Source: Calditrichia bacterium
GTDB lineage: Bacteria > Calditrichota > Calditrichia > RBG-13-44-9 > J075
Direction: 5' to 3'
Length of the DNA: 61,745 nt
Assembly: GCA_028284905.1 (NCBI GenBank)
Contig: JANQQU010000048.1
Coordinates: 1-61,745, forward strand
The notes beneath the pieces are model-generated. The model made no database searches and was not told where the DNA came from. It was given only the letters and a program-made list of their open reading frames with translations. This document shows, in pieces, positions 17,035 to 24,974 of the stretch (positions are counted from its first letter, which is position 1; every line of letters begins with the position of its first letter). The position numbers and the translations under genes were made by a program.

Positions 17035-17591
17035 TACTGCGGTAAATCTGCTGCAGGCATTTCCGATAACTTCAGGTTCTTTTTGTCTTTCTCCGAAAGC
17101 AACGGCGCTGCGTCGATAGGCCAATCAATACCTATTTCTGGATCATCCCAGGCAATGCCGCGCTCCCCTTCTGGTGAATAGAAATCGGTGCATTTATAAA
17201 TGACATCGACAGTGTCGCTCAGCACACAAAATCCATGGGCGAATCCCTCCGGAATATACAATTGCCGCTTATTTTCGCCGGAGAGAGTAATGCCGGTCCA
17301 CTGTCCAAATGTTGGTGAGCCCTGGCGGATATCCACGGCGACATCAAAAATTTCCCCACTTACCACATAAATAAGCTTCCCCTGTGGCTGAGTGATTTGG
17401 TAATGTAAACCGCGTAAAATGCCCTTGCTGGATTGAGAATGGTTGTCCTGCACAAATGTTTCCGGGATGCCGCAGGCGCCATATTTACTGCCATTGAAAG
17501 TTTCCAGAAAAAAACCACGCGGGTCGGTAAAAACCCGCGGTTCAATAAGGACTACTCCCGGTAAGTTCGTTTCAGTTACTTTTAAGCTCAT
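17031..17591 (-). CDS. rfbC: dTDP-4-dehydrorhamnose 3,5-epimerase
   Basis: A 186-residue cupin epimerase of dTDP-L-rhamnose biosynthesis. Conserved motifs are the DPRGFFLETF start, NHSQSSKGILRGLHYQ with the catalytic His, IPEGFAHGF, and YKCTDFYSPEGERGI with the catalytic Tyr. RBS GAAGGA is 5 bp before the ATG at 17591. It lies 38 bp downstream of ugd on the same strand, forming a nucleotide-sugar pair for surface polysaccharide. The other rml genes are not in the window. Confidence 0.95.
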   Translation of the reverse strand: MSLKVTETNLPGVVLIEPRVFTDPRGFFLETFNGSKYGACGIPETFVQDNHSQSSKGILRGLHYQITQPQGKLIYVVSGEIFDVAVDIRQGSPTFGQWTGITLSGENKRQLYIPEGFAHGFCVLSDTVDVIYKCTDFYSPEGERGIAWDDPEIGIDWPIDAAPLLSEKDKKNLKLSEMPAADLPQY

Positions 17592-17629
17592 TATTTCCTT
17601 CTCCGTTCGGAACTGCTCTACAATCCTTG

Positions 17630-19015
17630 TTATTCAGGTAACGGGCTTAATACCGGGGAGCCGACAGCCAGATAATGATATCCTTTTTCAGCGAGATCAT
17701 CATAATCCGGAATCATTCGACGGCCATCGATGATCATATAGGGTGGTTTTACCGTCTCCATGATGGTACTGGACAATCCGCGGAATTCTTCCCAATCGGT
17801 AGAAATGAACAAGGCGTCACTGCCTTCCAGTGCTTCTTTCGCAGAATCAAAATACTCAATTTTTTCAAAGAGGATATTGTTCTTAACGCTAAACACTTTA
17901 CTGGCTTCTTCATTTGCCAGCGGGTCATATGCTCGTAATTTTTTGACGCCTTTTCCTAAAAGTGTTTCGATTACTTTTATCGAGGAAGCATCGCGCATAT
18001 CGTTGGTTTGTTTCTTAAAAGCCAATCCCAATACGGCAACCGTGCGGTCGCTGAAGCGAAATTGTGCTTCGGATATTGCCCGGTCGATCAGATATATTTT
18101 CTGATACTCATTCACTTCATAGGACGATTCCAACAATTTGGTATCGACGTCGACCCGGCGCAACTGATAGATCAACGAACGGATGTCTTTGCCAAAACAA
18201 CTACCACCGGCGCCATTGCTAACATAGGATCCCCAGGTACTGATGCGATCATCCGCGGTTACGCCGCGCCGTAAATCTTCGATATTGATATTTTCGATTT
18301 TTTCACCGATCCGGGCACCAACCCCATTCCAGAAGGAAATATAGGTAAGCAGCATGGTATTGGCGACATATTTGATTGCCTCTGCGGTTTCCGGAGTGGT
18401 TTCGATGTACTTGATCCGCACGTGATTAACAAACTGCGAATAAACCCGGCGAAGAATTTTAAAATCCTCGACGCGGTCGCAGCCGACCACGACACGGTCC
18501 GGCTTCCGTGCCTGGGAAACCGCCGTTCCTTCCGCGAGGAACTCCGGGTTGGAAGCAACACCAAAGTTGTCAACTTTCTGGGAAAGCAGAAGGTTTTCCA
18601 AATGACGGGCAGTGCCAATCGGCACAGTGCTTTTATCCACAAGCACCACCCGGCGCTTGTCTTTTCGCTTAGCCAGGGATTTTGCCATGTCCTGCACGGC
18701 AGCATCATAGTAGGTTAGATTGGAAGAGCCGTCCAGATTGGGCGGGGTTGGTAAACAGAGGAAGATGACGTCCGTACCTTCAATAATTGATTCCAGGTCC
18801 GAGGTAAAAAAGAGATACTTGTTCAGCGTTTCCTTGATAATATTCGATAAACCCGGCTCATTCACATACTGCTCTATCTCTTCCGGATCACCGGTAGAAT
18901 AGGCGCTAATTTTAGTTTTATCTATATCATACGCATAAACTTCATGCCCATATTCAGAACAAACAGCGGCATGGACCAGCCCAACATACCCCGTTCCAGC
19001 AACAATAATTTTCAT
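17630..19015 (-). CDS. ugd: UDP-glucose 6-dehydrogenase
   Basis: A 461-residue NAD-dependent enzyme oxidising UDP-glucose to UDP-glucuronate. The N-terminal Rossmann motif is GTGYVGLVHA. The domain includes STVPIGT and the NPEFLAEGTA loop, the catalytic Cys is in GGSCFGKDI, and the C-terminal UDP-binding domain begins with LGLAFKKQTNDMRDA. It is slightly longer than TuaD-type enzymes and resembles the eukaryote-like branch. GGGAGA precedes the ATG at 19015. It is the first gene of the ugd-rfbC operon. Confidence 0.95.
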   Translation of the reverse strand: MKIIVAGTGYVGLVHAAVCSEYGHEVYAYDIDKTKISAYSTGDPEEIEQYVNEPGLSNIIKETLNKYLFFTSDLESIIEGTDVIFLCLPTPPNLDGSSNLTYYDAAVQDMAKSLAKRKDKRRVVLVDKSTVPIGTARHLENLLLSQKVDNFGVASNPEFLAEGTAVSQARKPDRVVVGCDRVEDFKILRRVYSQFVNHVRIKYIETTPETAEAIKYVANTMLLTYISFWNGVGARIGEKIENINIEDLRRGVTADDRISTWGSYVSNGAGGSCFGKDIRSLIYQLRRVDVDTKLLESSYEVNEYQKIYLIDRAISEAQFRFSDRTVAVLGLAFKKQTNDMRDASSIKVIETLLGKGVKKLRAYDPLANEEASKVFSVKNNILFEKIEYFDSAKEALEGSDALFISTDWEEFRGLSSTIMETVKPPYMIIDGRRMIPDYDDLAEKGYHYLAVGSPVLSPLPE

Positions 19016-19379
19016 ACGACATCTCCCGTTCTTTCCTGAAAACCTTTACTAAATGATTTAGTTAAATTGAGTAATTCGAAGTTGTAAATAGGAAGCAAAA
19101 TGCTTTGCGATTTATCCCCGGTAAATTGTGCAAAATTTCGCAAAGAGATGAATGTAATGAATTTAAGATGGACAATCCATTATCTTATGAAAAAATACAT
19201 AATTGACTCTCACCTTTTTAGGGCTCATTAGCATCCGCTGGAAATTGCAGAAATTGGCTCCTATTCGCTGTGCAATGAATCACAAGTCAGGCTGCTGTCG
19301 CGACTTACCTAGTTGGTATGGGATATCGTTATAAAGTATCCAAATTGGCAAATTTGCCGCATTCTCAGGCCAGGTCGCT
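19016..19379. other. Divergent intergenic region, ugd / cytochrome operon
   Basis: About 364 bp that must hold both divergent promoters. The visible structure is a perfect 12-bp palindrome GGCAAATTTGCC at 19347-19358, ending 22 bp before the decaheme cytochrome start, a possible operator. No ORF with an RBS is seen. Confidence 0.45.
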
Positions 19380-20873
19380 ATGAAGCTATCTGTCTCGACA
19401 TTCATCTACATAGCTTTTCTCAGCATACTATCGGTGATGTTTCTAAGTAGCACCAATCCCCCATCGGAAGAGAGCGGCTGTCTTTCCTGTCATTCAGGCC
19501 TTTTGCCTTTTACCGAGGGAGAAATGATGGCGGAAATACGTGCGCTTGGCAGTAAAAATGGGGATAGAGAAGGGTGCGTCGTTTGTCATGGCGGAACGCC
19601 TTCCGCAGAGTTAAAAGTTGACGCCCATCAGGGAGCGCCGCCGGGACTAAGCGCGCTTGGCGGACCGCAGCAGTTTTATGTGAATCCGGGGAATCTGCTT
19701 GTTGCAAAGTATACTTGCGGGCAATGTCATACCGGATATAGCGAGCGGCTGACTAAATCTTTGATTAGCACTGAAGTGGAAAGTATCCAGCGTGATCTAT
19801 GCTTAAACGCGTTGCAGGTTTATAAGTCACAGGATCGCTCCACTATTCGGCAATTTGGCAAGCATGCGATTTCTGATACGGATGGATCCGAACCGGCGGC
19901 TGGCTCACCAGCTTACAAAGCATACATGAAAAATTTGGCAGCCAACCCTGCACTTTTCCGGAATGAATTACACGCTATTCCTTCATTCGAAAAAACAGTC
20001 GATATACAACAATGGGAACAACAGTGTAGCAGTTGCCATAGTGAGCAGCCTGCCCATACCGTTTCGCTAAATGAGGACGGCACCGGATGTTCATCCTGCC
20101 ATGTCCCTTATCAGCAAAATGCCGGTTATCAGGGAAAGGATGTCACCATTGATAAATCCCAGCCGGGAAAATTACTGCTGCATCGTTTGCAAGGAACCGC
20201 GAGTGGCCGCGGCAAGGACAACCTGCTCAGCAACACCGCGATCCTGGAAAATTGTTTTAGCTGCCATCATGATGTGCGTTCTCAGGAATTAAACCCCATC
20301 GGTATAGTGATGACCCATTACGGCAGTTTCCATGAGGACGAAATGGGCGGCGCTTTGCTATGCCAGGATTGCCATACAACCATCGATATGCATGGTGATG
20401 GTAATATTCCGCTGAATTCACATGCACAGGTAGAAATAAAGTGCGAAGACTGCCATGGCACTGTAGAAAAGGCGCCCTGGGAATTGCCAATTGGCTTTGG
20501 TGAAAAGTTTGCCGGAACACTTCCGGAAAAACCGCGTGGTCTCGCTAACGATGCTGCCAATAAGAATATTCCGCTAGACGTGCCGGTTGATGGATATCTC
20601 TTAACCGCCCGGGGAAATCCCTTCGGTAATATCATTAAATCCGGAAATCAGGTCATTTTATATTCCGCAACCGGGAAAACAATACCTGTGCCTGTTCTAA
20701 AATTTATTCATCAGGATAATACCTGGAAATCGTCGCTTTCCCGGTCGACAAAAGCCGAGGTGCCGGCACACCTGGAGAATATGAACTGTACCTCCTGCCA
20801 TGGGGACAGGGCACCGCTCTGTATCGGATGTCACGGTGCTGCACAGGAAATGAAATGGGGAATTGCGCAATGA
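19380..20873 (+). CDS. Decaheme c-type cytochrome
   Basis: A 497-residue exported multiheme cytochrome. An N-terminal hydrophobic segment (residues 5-24) acts as signal or anchor. Ten CxxCH heme-binding motifs are countable: CLSCH (34-38), CVVCH, CGQCH, CSSCH twice, CFSCH, CQDCH, CEDCH, CTSCH and CIGCH. No known catalytic signature was recognised and the spacing is not that of the MtrA or OmcA families, so I call it an electron-transfer protein only. It is first in a three-gene operon, and its stop overlaps the next start as ATGA, indicating coupled translation. Confidence 0.93.
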   Translation: MKLSVSTFIYIAFLSILSVMFLSSTNPPSEESGCLSCHSGLLPFTEGEMMAEIRALGSKNGDREGCVVCHGGTPSAELKVDAHQGAPPGLSALGGPQQFYVNPGNLLVAKYTCGQCHTGYSERLTKSLISTEVESIQRDLCLNALQVYKSQDRSTIRQFGKHAISDTDGSEPAAGSPAYKAYMKNLAANPALFRNELHAIPSFEKTVDIQQWEQQCSSCHSEQPAHTVSLNEDGTGCSSCHVPYQQNAGYQGKDVTIDKSQPGKLLLHRLQGTASGRGKDNLLSNTAILENCFSCHHDVRSQELNPIGIVMTHYGSFHEDEMGGALLCQDCHTTIDMHGDGNIPLNSHAQVEIKCEDCHGTVEKAPWELPIGFGEKFAGTLPEKPRGLANDAANKNIPLDVPVDGYLLTARGNPFGNIIKSGNQVILYSATGKTIPVPVLKFIHQDNTWKSSLSRSTKAEVPAHLENMNCTSCHGDRAPLCIGCHGAAQEMKWGIAQ

Positions 20874-21934
20874 TGAAACCATTCAGCTTTGAGAAAATAT
20901 GCTACACCTTTTATCTGATTCTTTTCGGCATCTTTTTCAACTATGCCGATGGTATAGCAGAGGTCAACCGCTCGGATATTTCTCTGGAAGAAGTGATGCC
21001 GGCCGTCGTTCGGATTAGTGGGTATATGGCAGATACAGAAGGTGAGCAACTTTCTAAATATGCGGAAACCAGTGGTTTCTTTTTTAATGAAAAAGGATAT
21101 ATACTGGCTGCCTATCGCCCTTATGTAACTGCTGAAACACGCCTGCTATGTGAGAAGTTCGAAGTTCATTTATACAATGGTGAGACACTTTCCGCCGCAA
21201 TTTTCGCTGTCGATCCGGTATTAAATCTGGCGATCTTAAAGCTGAAGCAGGATGGAAATTACCCTACACTGACACTCTCCGATAAAGCACCACCGCAAGT
21301 TGGGGATCAGGTATGGGCAATCGCTGGTAAGCAAACGGGAAATGAAGCGCTTAGTTTTCCCGGTCAGGTAAAAGCACCAAACAAAAATTCTATTTATGAA
21401 GACGGCTGTGGTGATCTGTTAATTAACACTTATATGCAGTTGCCGGATTATGCTTATGGTGGACCGCTGATGAATAAGGAAGGTGCTGTAATCGGCATCA
21501 ACATACCCTATACGCATCCGGAAGCGCATGAAGATAGTTTTCCCGGCGAAGAGCATCCAGTGCCGATCAGCGAGGTTACTATTATTGCTAAAGTACTCTA
21601 CGCTTTTCCGACTTTTGAGCAAAACTGGATTGGGTTTAGCGTCCGCCGGCTGACGCAGGAAGAAAGAGCAGCGGCTAAGCATCTGATACGAAAGAGGGAT
21701 GGTATTGCCGTAGATTTCGTCTGGGAAGACGGCCCGGCAAAAACAGCAGGTATACTGCCCGGGGATATTATTACTAAAATGAACGGGCAGCGGGTGTTGA
21801 CGATGATTCATTTCAGGACCCAGATTTTCAAAGCGCAACGGCATTCACTGGCAAATTTGTCGATTATTCGAAATGGCAGTCCACTGGTTATTCAAACTCA
21901 AATCGAAAAACGTCCGTTGTGGGCAGCACCATAG
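20870..21934 (+). CDS. HtrA-like trypsin-fold plus PDZ protein lacking the catalytic triad
   Basis: A 354-residue exported protein from ATG 20870 (4-bp overlap; GGGGAA 8 bp upstream). The fold order is HtrA/DegP: signal peptide or anchor (about 10-30), trypsin-like beta-barrels (about 45-215), one PDZ domain (about 270-340; DGPAKTAGILPGDIITKMNGQ). All three catalytic positions are replaced by alignment to DegP: His to Arg83 (GYILAAYRPYV), Asp to Asn119 (DPVLNLAILKL), Ser to Tyr196 (DYAYGGPL). It is therefore a probable pseudoprotease and a binding or chaperone factor. Its place between two cytochrome genes suggests a role in their assembly or docking. Confidence 0.87.
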   Translation: MMKPFSFEKICYTFYLILFGIFFNYADGIAEVNRSDISLEEVMPAVVRISGYMADTEGEQLSKYAETSGFFFNEKGYILAAYRPYVTAETRLLCEKFEVHLYNGETLSAAIFAVDPVLNLAILKLKQDGNYPTLTLSDKAPPQVGDQVWAIAGKQTGNEALSFPGQVKAPNKNSIYEDGCGDLLINTYMQLPDYAYGGPLMNKEGAVIGINIPYTHPEAHEDSFPGEEHPVPISEVTIIAKVLYAFPTFEQNWIGFSVRRLTQEERAAAKHLIRKRDGIAVDFVWEDGPAKTAGILPGDIITKMNGQRVLTMIHFRTQIFKAQRHSLANLSIIRNGSPLVIQTQIEKRPLWAAP

Positions 21935-21949
21935 GAATTGGACAATTCA

Positions 21950-22849
21950 ATGATATACCTAAAAAATTTATATAGACTTTCCTTGGCAAGTCTCCTTCTA
22001 CTGGGAACGGTGTTTCTCCTTTCTCAATGTCAGAATACTGAAAGTCGTGCAGCCGAAGCAGGTTTGGAAAAACCAGCGCACGATCCCCTGGTATTGATTT
22101 TTTTGTTACAGTATATTAGTCGGGACTATCAATATGCAGTGGCGGAAGGAAAGATTATAAACACCTTTGAATACCAGGAAATGATGACGTTCAGCCACCA
22201 GGCGCTCGAATTATATCTTGAAATGCAACAGGATTCGGCTCAGCCCAATACCATTTTTCAGCTGCAGCAACTTCGGGAAATTGTTCATGAAAAAGTGGAA
22301 ACAGATTTTATCGATGCACATACCAAAGTGTTGATTACTGATTTAAATACAGAGCTTAAGATCAGGGCTTATCCACCTCAGATGCCGTCAATTGAGCGCG
22401 GGAAGCAGCTATATCAGGCGAGTGGATGTGGCACTTGTCATGGCAGCAATGGTGCCGGAGATGGTCCGGTTGCCGCGACACTTACGCCCGGCCCAGGTAA
22501 TTTTCAGGATATTGATGGGATGAACACAGCGGTTCCCTATCATTTCTTTAACGCGATTCGGCTGGGTATTGAAGGAACGTCAATGCCTGCTTTTCAGGAG
22601 GCTTTCAGCATTCAGGAGGCCTGGGATATTTCCTTTTATCTGTTAACGCTACGAGCAGGACTTAAGCCGGTAGCACCGAGCAAGCCGCTGAACGTAAGCC
22701 TTTCCGATCTTGCAACCAAATCCAATAATGACCTGCTGGAGGAGCTGCAGGAGGAAATGAGCCCTCTCGCTGAGCCGCAAAAAACTTCTTTAATGAATAG
22801 CATCGACGATTTACGTTTGAATCCGGCAAGTGTTCTCTCGAATGAATAG
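21950..22849 (+). CDS. Monoheme cytochrome c with FTR1-fusion-type N-terminal domain
   Basis: A 299-residue exported protein. The hydrophobic leader ends near Cys27, but the residue before it is Gln, an atypical lipobox. Residues 45-140 resemble the helical domain that precedes cytochrome c in cytochrome c/FTR1-family iron permeases (QYISRDYQYAVAEGKI, then EYQEMM). Residues 145-240 are a class I cytochrome c with C160/C163/H164 (CGTCH) and probable axial Met212 (GTSMPAF). The FTR1 permease part itself is absent. Third gene of the cytochrome operon. A TTG at 21938 is an alternative start. Confidence 0.85.
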   Translation: MIYLKNLYRLSLASLLLLGTVFLLSQCQNTESRAAEAGLEKPAHDPLVLIFLLQYISRDYQYAVAEGKIINTFEYQEMMTFSHQALELYLEMQQDSAQPNTIFQLQQLREIVHEKVETDFIDAHTKVLITDLNTELKIRAYPPQMPSIERGKQLYQASGCGTCHGSNGAGDGPVAATLTPGPGNFQDIDGMNTAVPYHFFNAIRLGIEGTSMPAFQEAFSIQEAWDISFYLLTLRAGLKPVAPSKPLNVSLSDLATKSNNDLLEELQEEMSPLAEPQKTSLMNSIDDLRLNPASVLSNE

Positions 22850-22859
22850 AACACTTGCC
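22825..22859 (+). terminator. Strong stem-loop overlapping the cytochrome c stop codon
   Basis: A perfect 12-bp inverted repeat (GGCAAGTGTTCT at 22825-22836, complement at 22848-22859) with an 11-nt loop ends the cytochrome operon and includes its stop codon. The following sequence is AT-rich without a clean T-tract, so it is either an intrinsic terminator of weak type or an mRNA 3-prime stabiliser. Confidence 0.55.
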
Positions 22860-22894
22860 ATTTAATATCTCAGACGAAGTGTAACCATAGTTAC

Positions 22895-22908
22895 GGAAAG
22901 CGCTTTCC
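22895..22908. promoter_or_regulatory. Palindromic operator candidate (LacI/cre-like)
   Basis: A perfect 14-bp palindrome GGAAAGCGCTTTCC with a central CG lies 58 bp upstream of the methyltransferase ATG at 22967 and just upstream of a sigma70-like -35. This is the symmetry expected of LacI-family operators (compare the cre consensus). The cognate regulator is not in the window. A shorter related palindrome, AAAGCGCTTT, recurs at 52323-52332. Confidence 0.4.
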
Positions 22909-22930
22909 TGCCAATGGAAATTACCGTAAA

Positions 22931-22959
22931 TTGACGGTTCATTATTTATGGATTAGTAT
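22931..22959 (+). promoter_or_regulatory. Sigma70-like promoter, possibly giving a leaderless transcript
   Basis: TTGACG (22931-22936), a 17-bp spacer and TAGTAT (22954-22959) fit a sigma70 promoter. The ATG at 22967 begins 8 bp after the -10 hexamer, so the transcript would start at or just before the start codon and lack an RBS. Motif-only evidence. Confidence 0.4.
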
Positions 22960-22966
22960 CAAGTTT

Positions 22967-23716
22967 ATGAGTGATTATACCAACATCAATTACGCGAACC
23001 TGACGATTAATCATCGTAATCCGATTAAGCGAATGCTCCAGAGCCATCGTCTGGATCATGGATTACTGGAGTTACAGCGACTGGGAAATGATTTTCAGGG
23101 AAAGGTGCTGGATTTCGGATCCGGAGATGGCGAGCTTTGCCGGCGGTTAAATGCGACATCCCAGCCAACTGAAATCGTCTGCTACGAGCCGGCGGAAAGC
23201 TTAAGGGAACAAGCAGAAAAAAACCTTAGCGGGATTAAGAACGTTCGCATCGTGGGGGACATAAGCACTCATCCGGATGAATCTTTCGATTTCATTTTTT
23301 GCCTGGAAGTCTTCGAACATTTGCCGGAAAAAGAAACGCTGCAAGCATTGACGGACATCCATCGACTGGCTAAAAAAGATGCGACCATCGTAATCGGTGT
23401 ACCGAATGAACTCTTTCTGGCGGCGTTGTTCAAAGGAGCGTTTCGTTTAAAACAGCGCTATGGCTCGGAAGATGCGCGCTTTGGGAATATCTTTCGTGCG
23501 TTTCTGGGATTTCCACCCCGGAAAAGGCCGGTCATTCAATTTGGGGACATGCCCTACATCTTGAGACATATCGGTTTTAATCACCGGCAGTTTAAAAAAA
23601 CACTCTCCCGTTTTTTTCATATCCACAAAATCTATGGCAGCCCAAACCTGCGCTTGCCGATTTTTGCCAATTTTGAAGTTTATTTTGTTTGTCAAGCGCG
23701 TGAAGTAATCAAATAA
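22967..23716 (+). CDS. Class I SAM-dependent methyltransferase
   Basis: A 249-residue cytosolic methyltransferase of the Methyltransf_11/23 type. Motif I is VLDFGSGDGELCR (about residues 49-61), the acidic residue follows in CYEPAE, and motif IV/post-I is FIFCLEVFEHLPE. The substrate is unknown; sequences of this kind act on lipids, quinones or polysaccharides. No RBS is visible before ATG 22967 (see the promoter entry). The longer in-frame start at 22931 coincides with the -35 element and is unlikely. Convergent with the next gene, with no spacing. Confidence 0.85.
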   Translation: MSDYTNINYANLTINHRNPIKRMLQSHRLDHGLLELQRLGNDFQGKVLDFGSGDGELCRRLNATSQPTEIVCYEPAESLREQAEKNLSGIKNVRIVGDISTHPDESFDFIFCLEVFEHLPEKETLQALTDIHRLAKKDATIVIGVPNELFLAALFKGAFRLKQRYGSEDARFGNIFRAFLGFPPRKRPVIQFGDMPYILRHIGFNHRQFKKTLSRFFHIHKIYGSPNLRLPIFANFEVYFVCQAREVIK

Positions 23717-24814
23717 CTACTTCTTTTTCGGAATTGTTGGGGGTGGCTCATTTGGTGGGCCATCAAAAATAAAACGGAATTGGTTCTGATCCAGGCTGCT
23801 GTTACGGATCATATCCTGCAGTTGGATCTGATGCGGATGCTTTTCGGATAGAATCGTGAACTCTTCCATCAAATGATTACGGCGCAGCGTGTAGCCATTT
23901 TTTTCGGCATCACCGATGGCATAAAGCAACGCGCTGGCAAAGAGCTCCCGGGGGCGAATCTCCGGGTGCCGATGGCAAACATCGCGGAAAATATCGAGAA
24001 GCATATCCTGCCGGTTAATGGAGTTTTCTTTCTGAATCGTTGTTGAAAGCGTCATCAGGAAATTGTCGAAGATGACCGGGTCCTGCGGATGCCGTTTTAC
24101 CAGACTACGAAGTTCATGAATCATTGCATCCCGGCGCATCAGGTTTTCTTCCTTATCCGCATGAGCAAGGGCAAAAGCAAGGGCTGCCCGTACTTTTCGG
24201 TAACTGGGGTAACGATCCGATAATACCCGCAATTCGATGAGCATTTTGTCCCGCTGAATCAGATTGTCTTTAAAGCGGTTGTCGATATTAACATTGGCGA
24301 GTTGGTTGGCAAACTCATTCCAGGTAAACTCATCAATATAATGTTTCTCTGCAAACTTGCGCAGCTCATCCAGTACCGAAAAATAGACCTGCCGGTTGTC
24401 CTTGACAGAGGGTGATTGAAAAGCAGCCCTGAGCACATTGGTATAACCTTCGCGAATGCGAATAATATTGGGGAGGCGTTGAACAACGACGTAGGCATCA
24501 TAAAGAAAAACGGAGAGAATTTCGTAGCGTTCTTCCCGCAGCACCGCTTCCCGTAGTGTTTCCATCAAACGGAGCTGAACGGAAACATCTTCCGGATGGG
24601 TATCAGCAAATTTCTTAAACTGATTGATTATTTTCGTTCGCTGATCATCAGAAAATATAAAGCGGAAGTTCACTTCATCGAAAGCCGTATAAACTTCGAA
24701 AAGCATATCGACAAACTGCTTGCGAATGGCTGCTTCGTCCGGATATTGCTGGACCAACTGATGATATTTCACCAGCTTTTCGTTGAGCAATTCCTGTTTT
24801 TTTGAGCGTTTCAT
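23717..24814 (-). CDS. Helical-repeat protein of unknown function
   Basis: A 365-residue protein, all-helical in appearance. It has recurring units of about 38-45 residues containing a basic R-x-x-L/M-x-x-E-x-x-x-L pattern followed by HP or YP (for example LIELRVLSDRYPS, MIHELRSLVKRHPQD, LMEEFTILSEKHPHQ), which suggests TPR-like or Sel1-like solenoid packing. No signal peptide; the tail is proline-rich and ends in lysines. Function unknown. It lies about 160 bp downstream of the CHASE2-sigma54 regulator on the same strand and could be co-transcribed with it. ATG 24814 chosen over TTG 24844. Confidence 0.75.
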   Translation of the reverse strand: MKRSKKQELLNEKLVKYHQLVQQYPDEAAIRKQFVDMLFEVYTAFDEVNFRFIFSDDQRTKIINQFKKFADTHPEDVSVQLRLMETLREAVLREERYEILSVFLYDAYVVVQRLPNIIRIREGYTNVLRAAFQSPSVKDNRQVYFSVLDELRKFAEKHYIDEFTWNEFANQLANVNIDNRFKDNLIQRDKMLIELRVLSDRYPSYRKVRAALAFALAHADKEENLMRRDAMIHELRSLVKRHPQDPVIFDNFLMTLSTTIQKENSINRQDMLLDIFRDVCHRHPEIRPRELFASALLYAIGDAEKNGYTLRRNHLMEEFTILSEKHPHQIQLQDMIRNSSLDQNQFRFIFDGPPNEPPPTIPKKK

Positions 24815-24974
24815 AAATCGATATTGGTTGATTCGTAGCTGCAAAGCCCTTGTAGTAACGCTGCTAGTGCGCCCTTTGGAAATAAATTCTTCGAGTTATA
24901 CGCAAGCTTTGATAGATAGTTGTCGAATGCTCCCGAAACAAATTACAGAAATGGAAGAATAAAGGCAAAAGAAA

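Noticed and set aside
19347-19358. Sigma54 promoter TTGGCAAATTTGCC
   Set aside because: The GG to GC spacing is three bases too short for a -24/-12 element; retained only as a palindrome.
22931-22966. Longer start for the second methyltransferase
   Set aside because: The first 12 codons overlap the -35/-10 elements and have no RBS; ATG 22967 matches the protein better.
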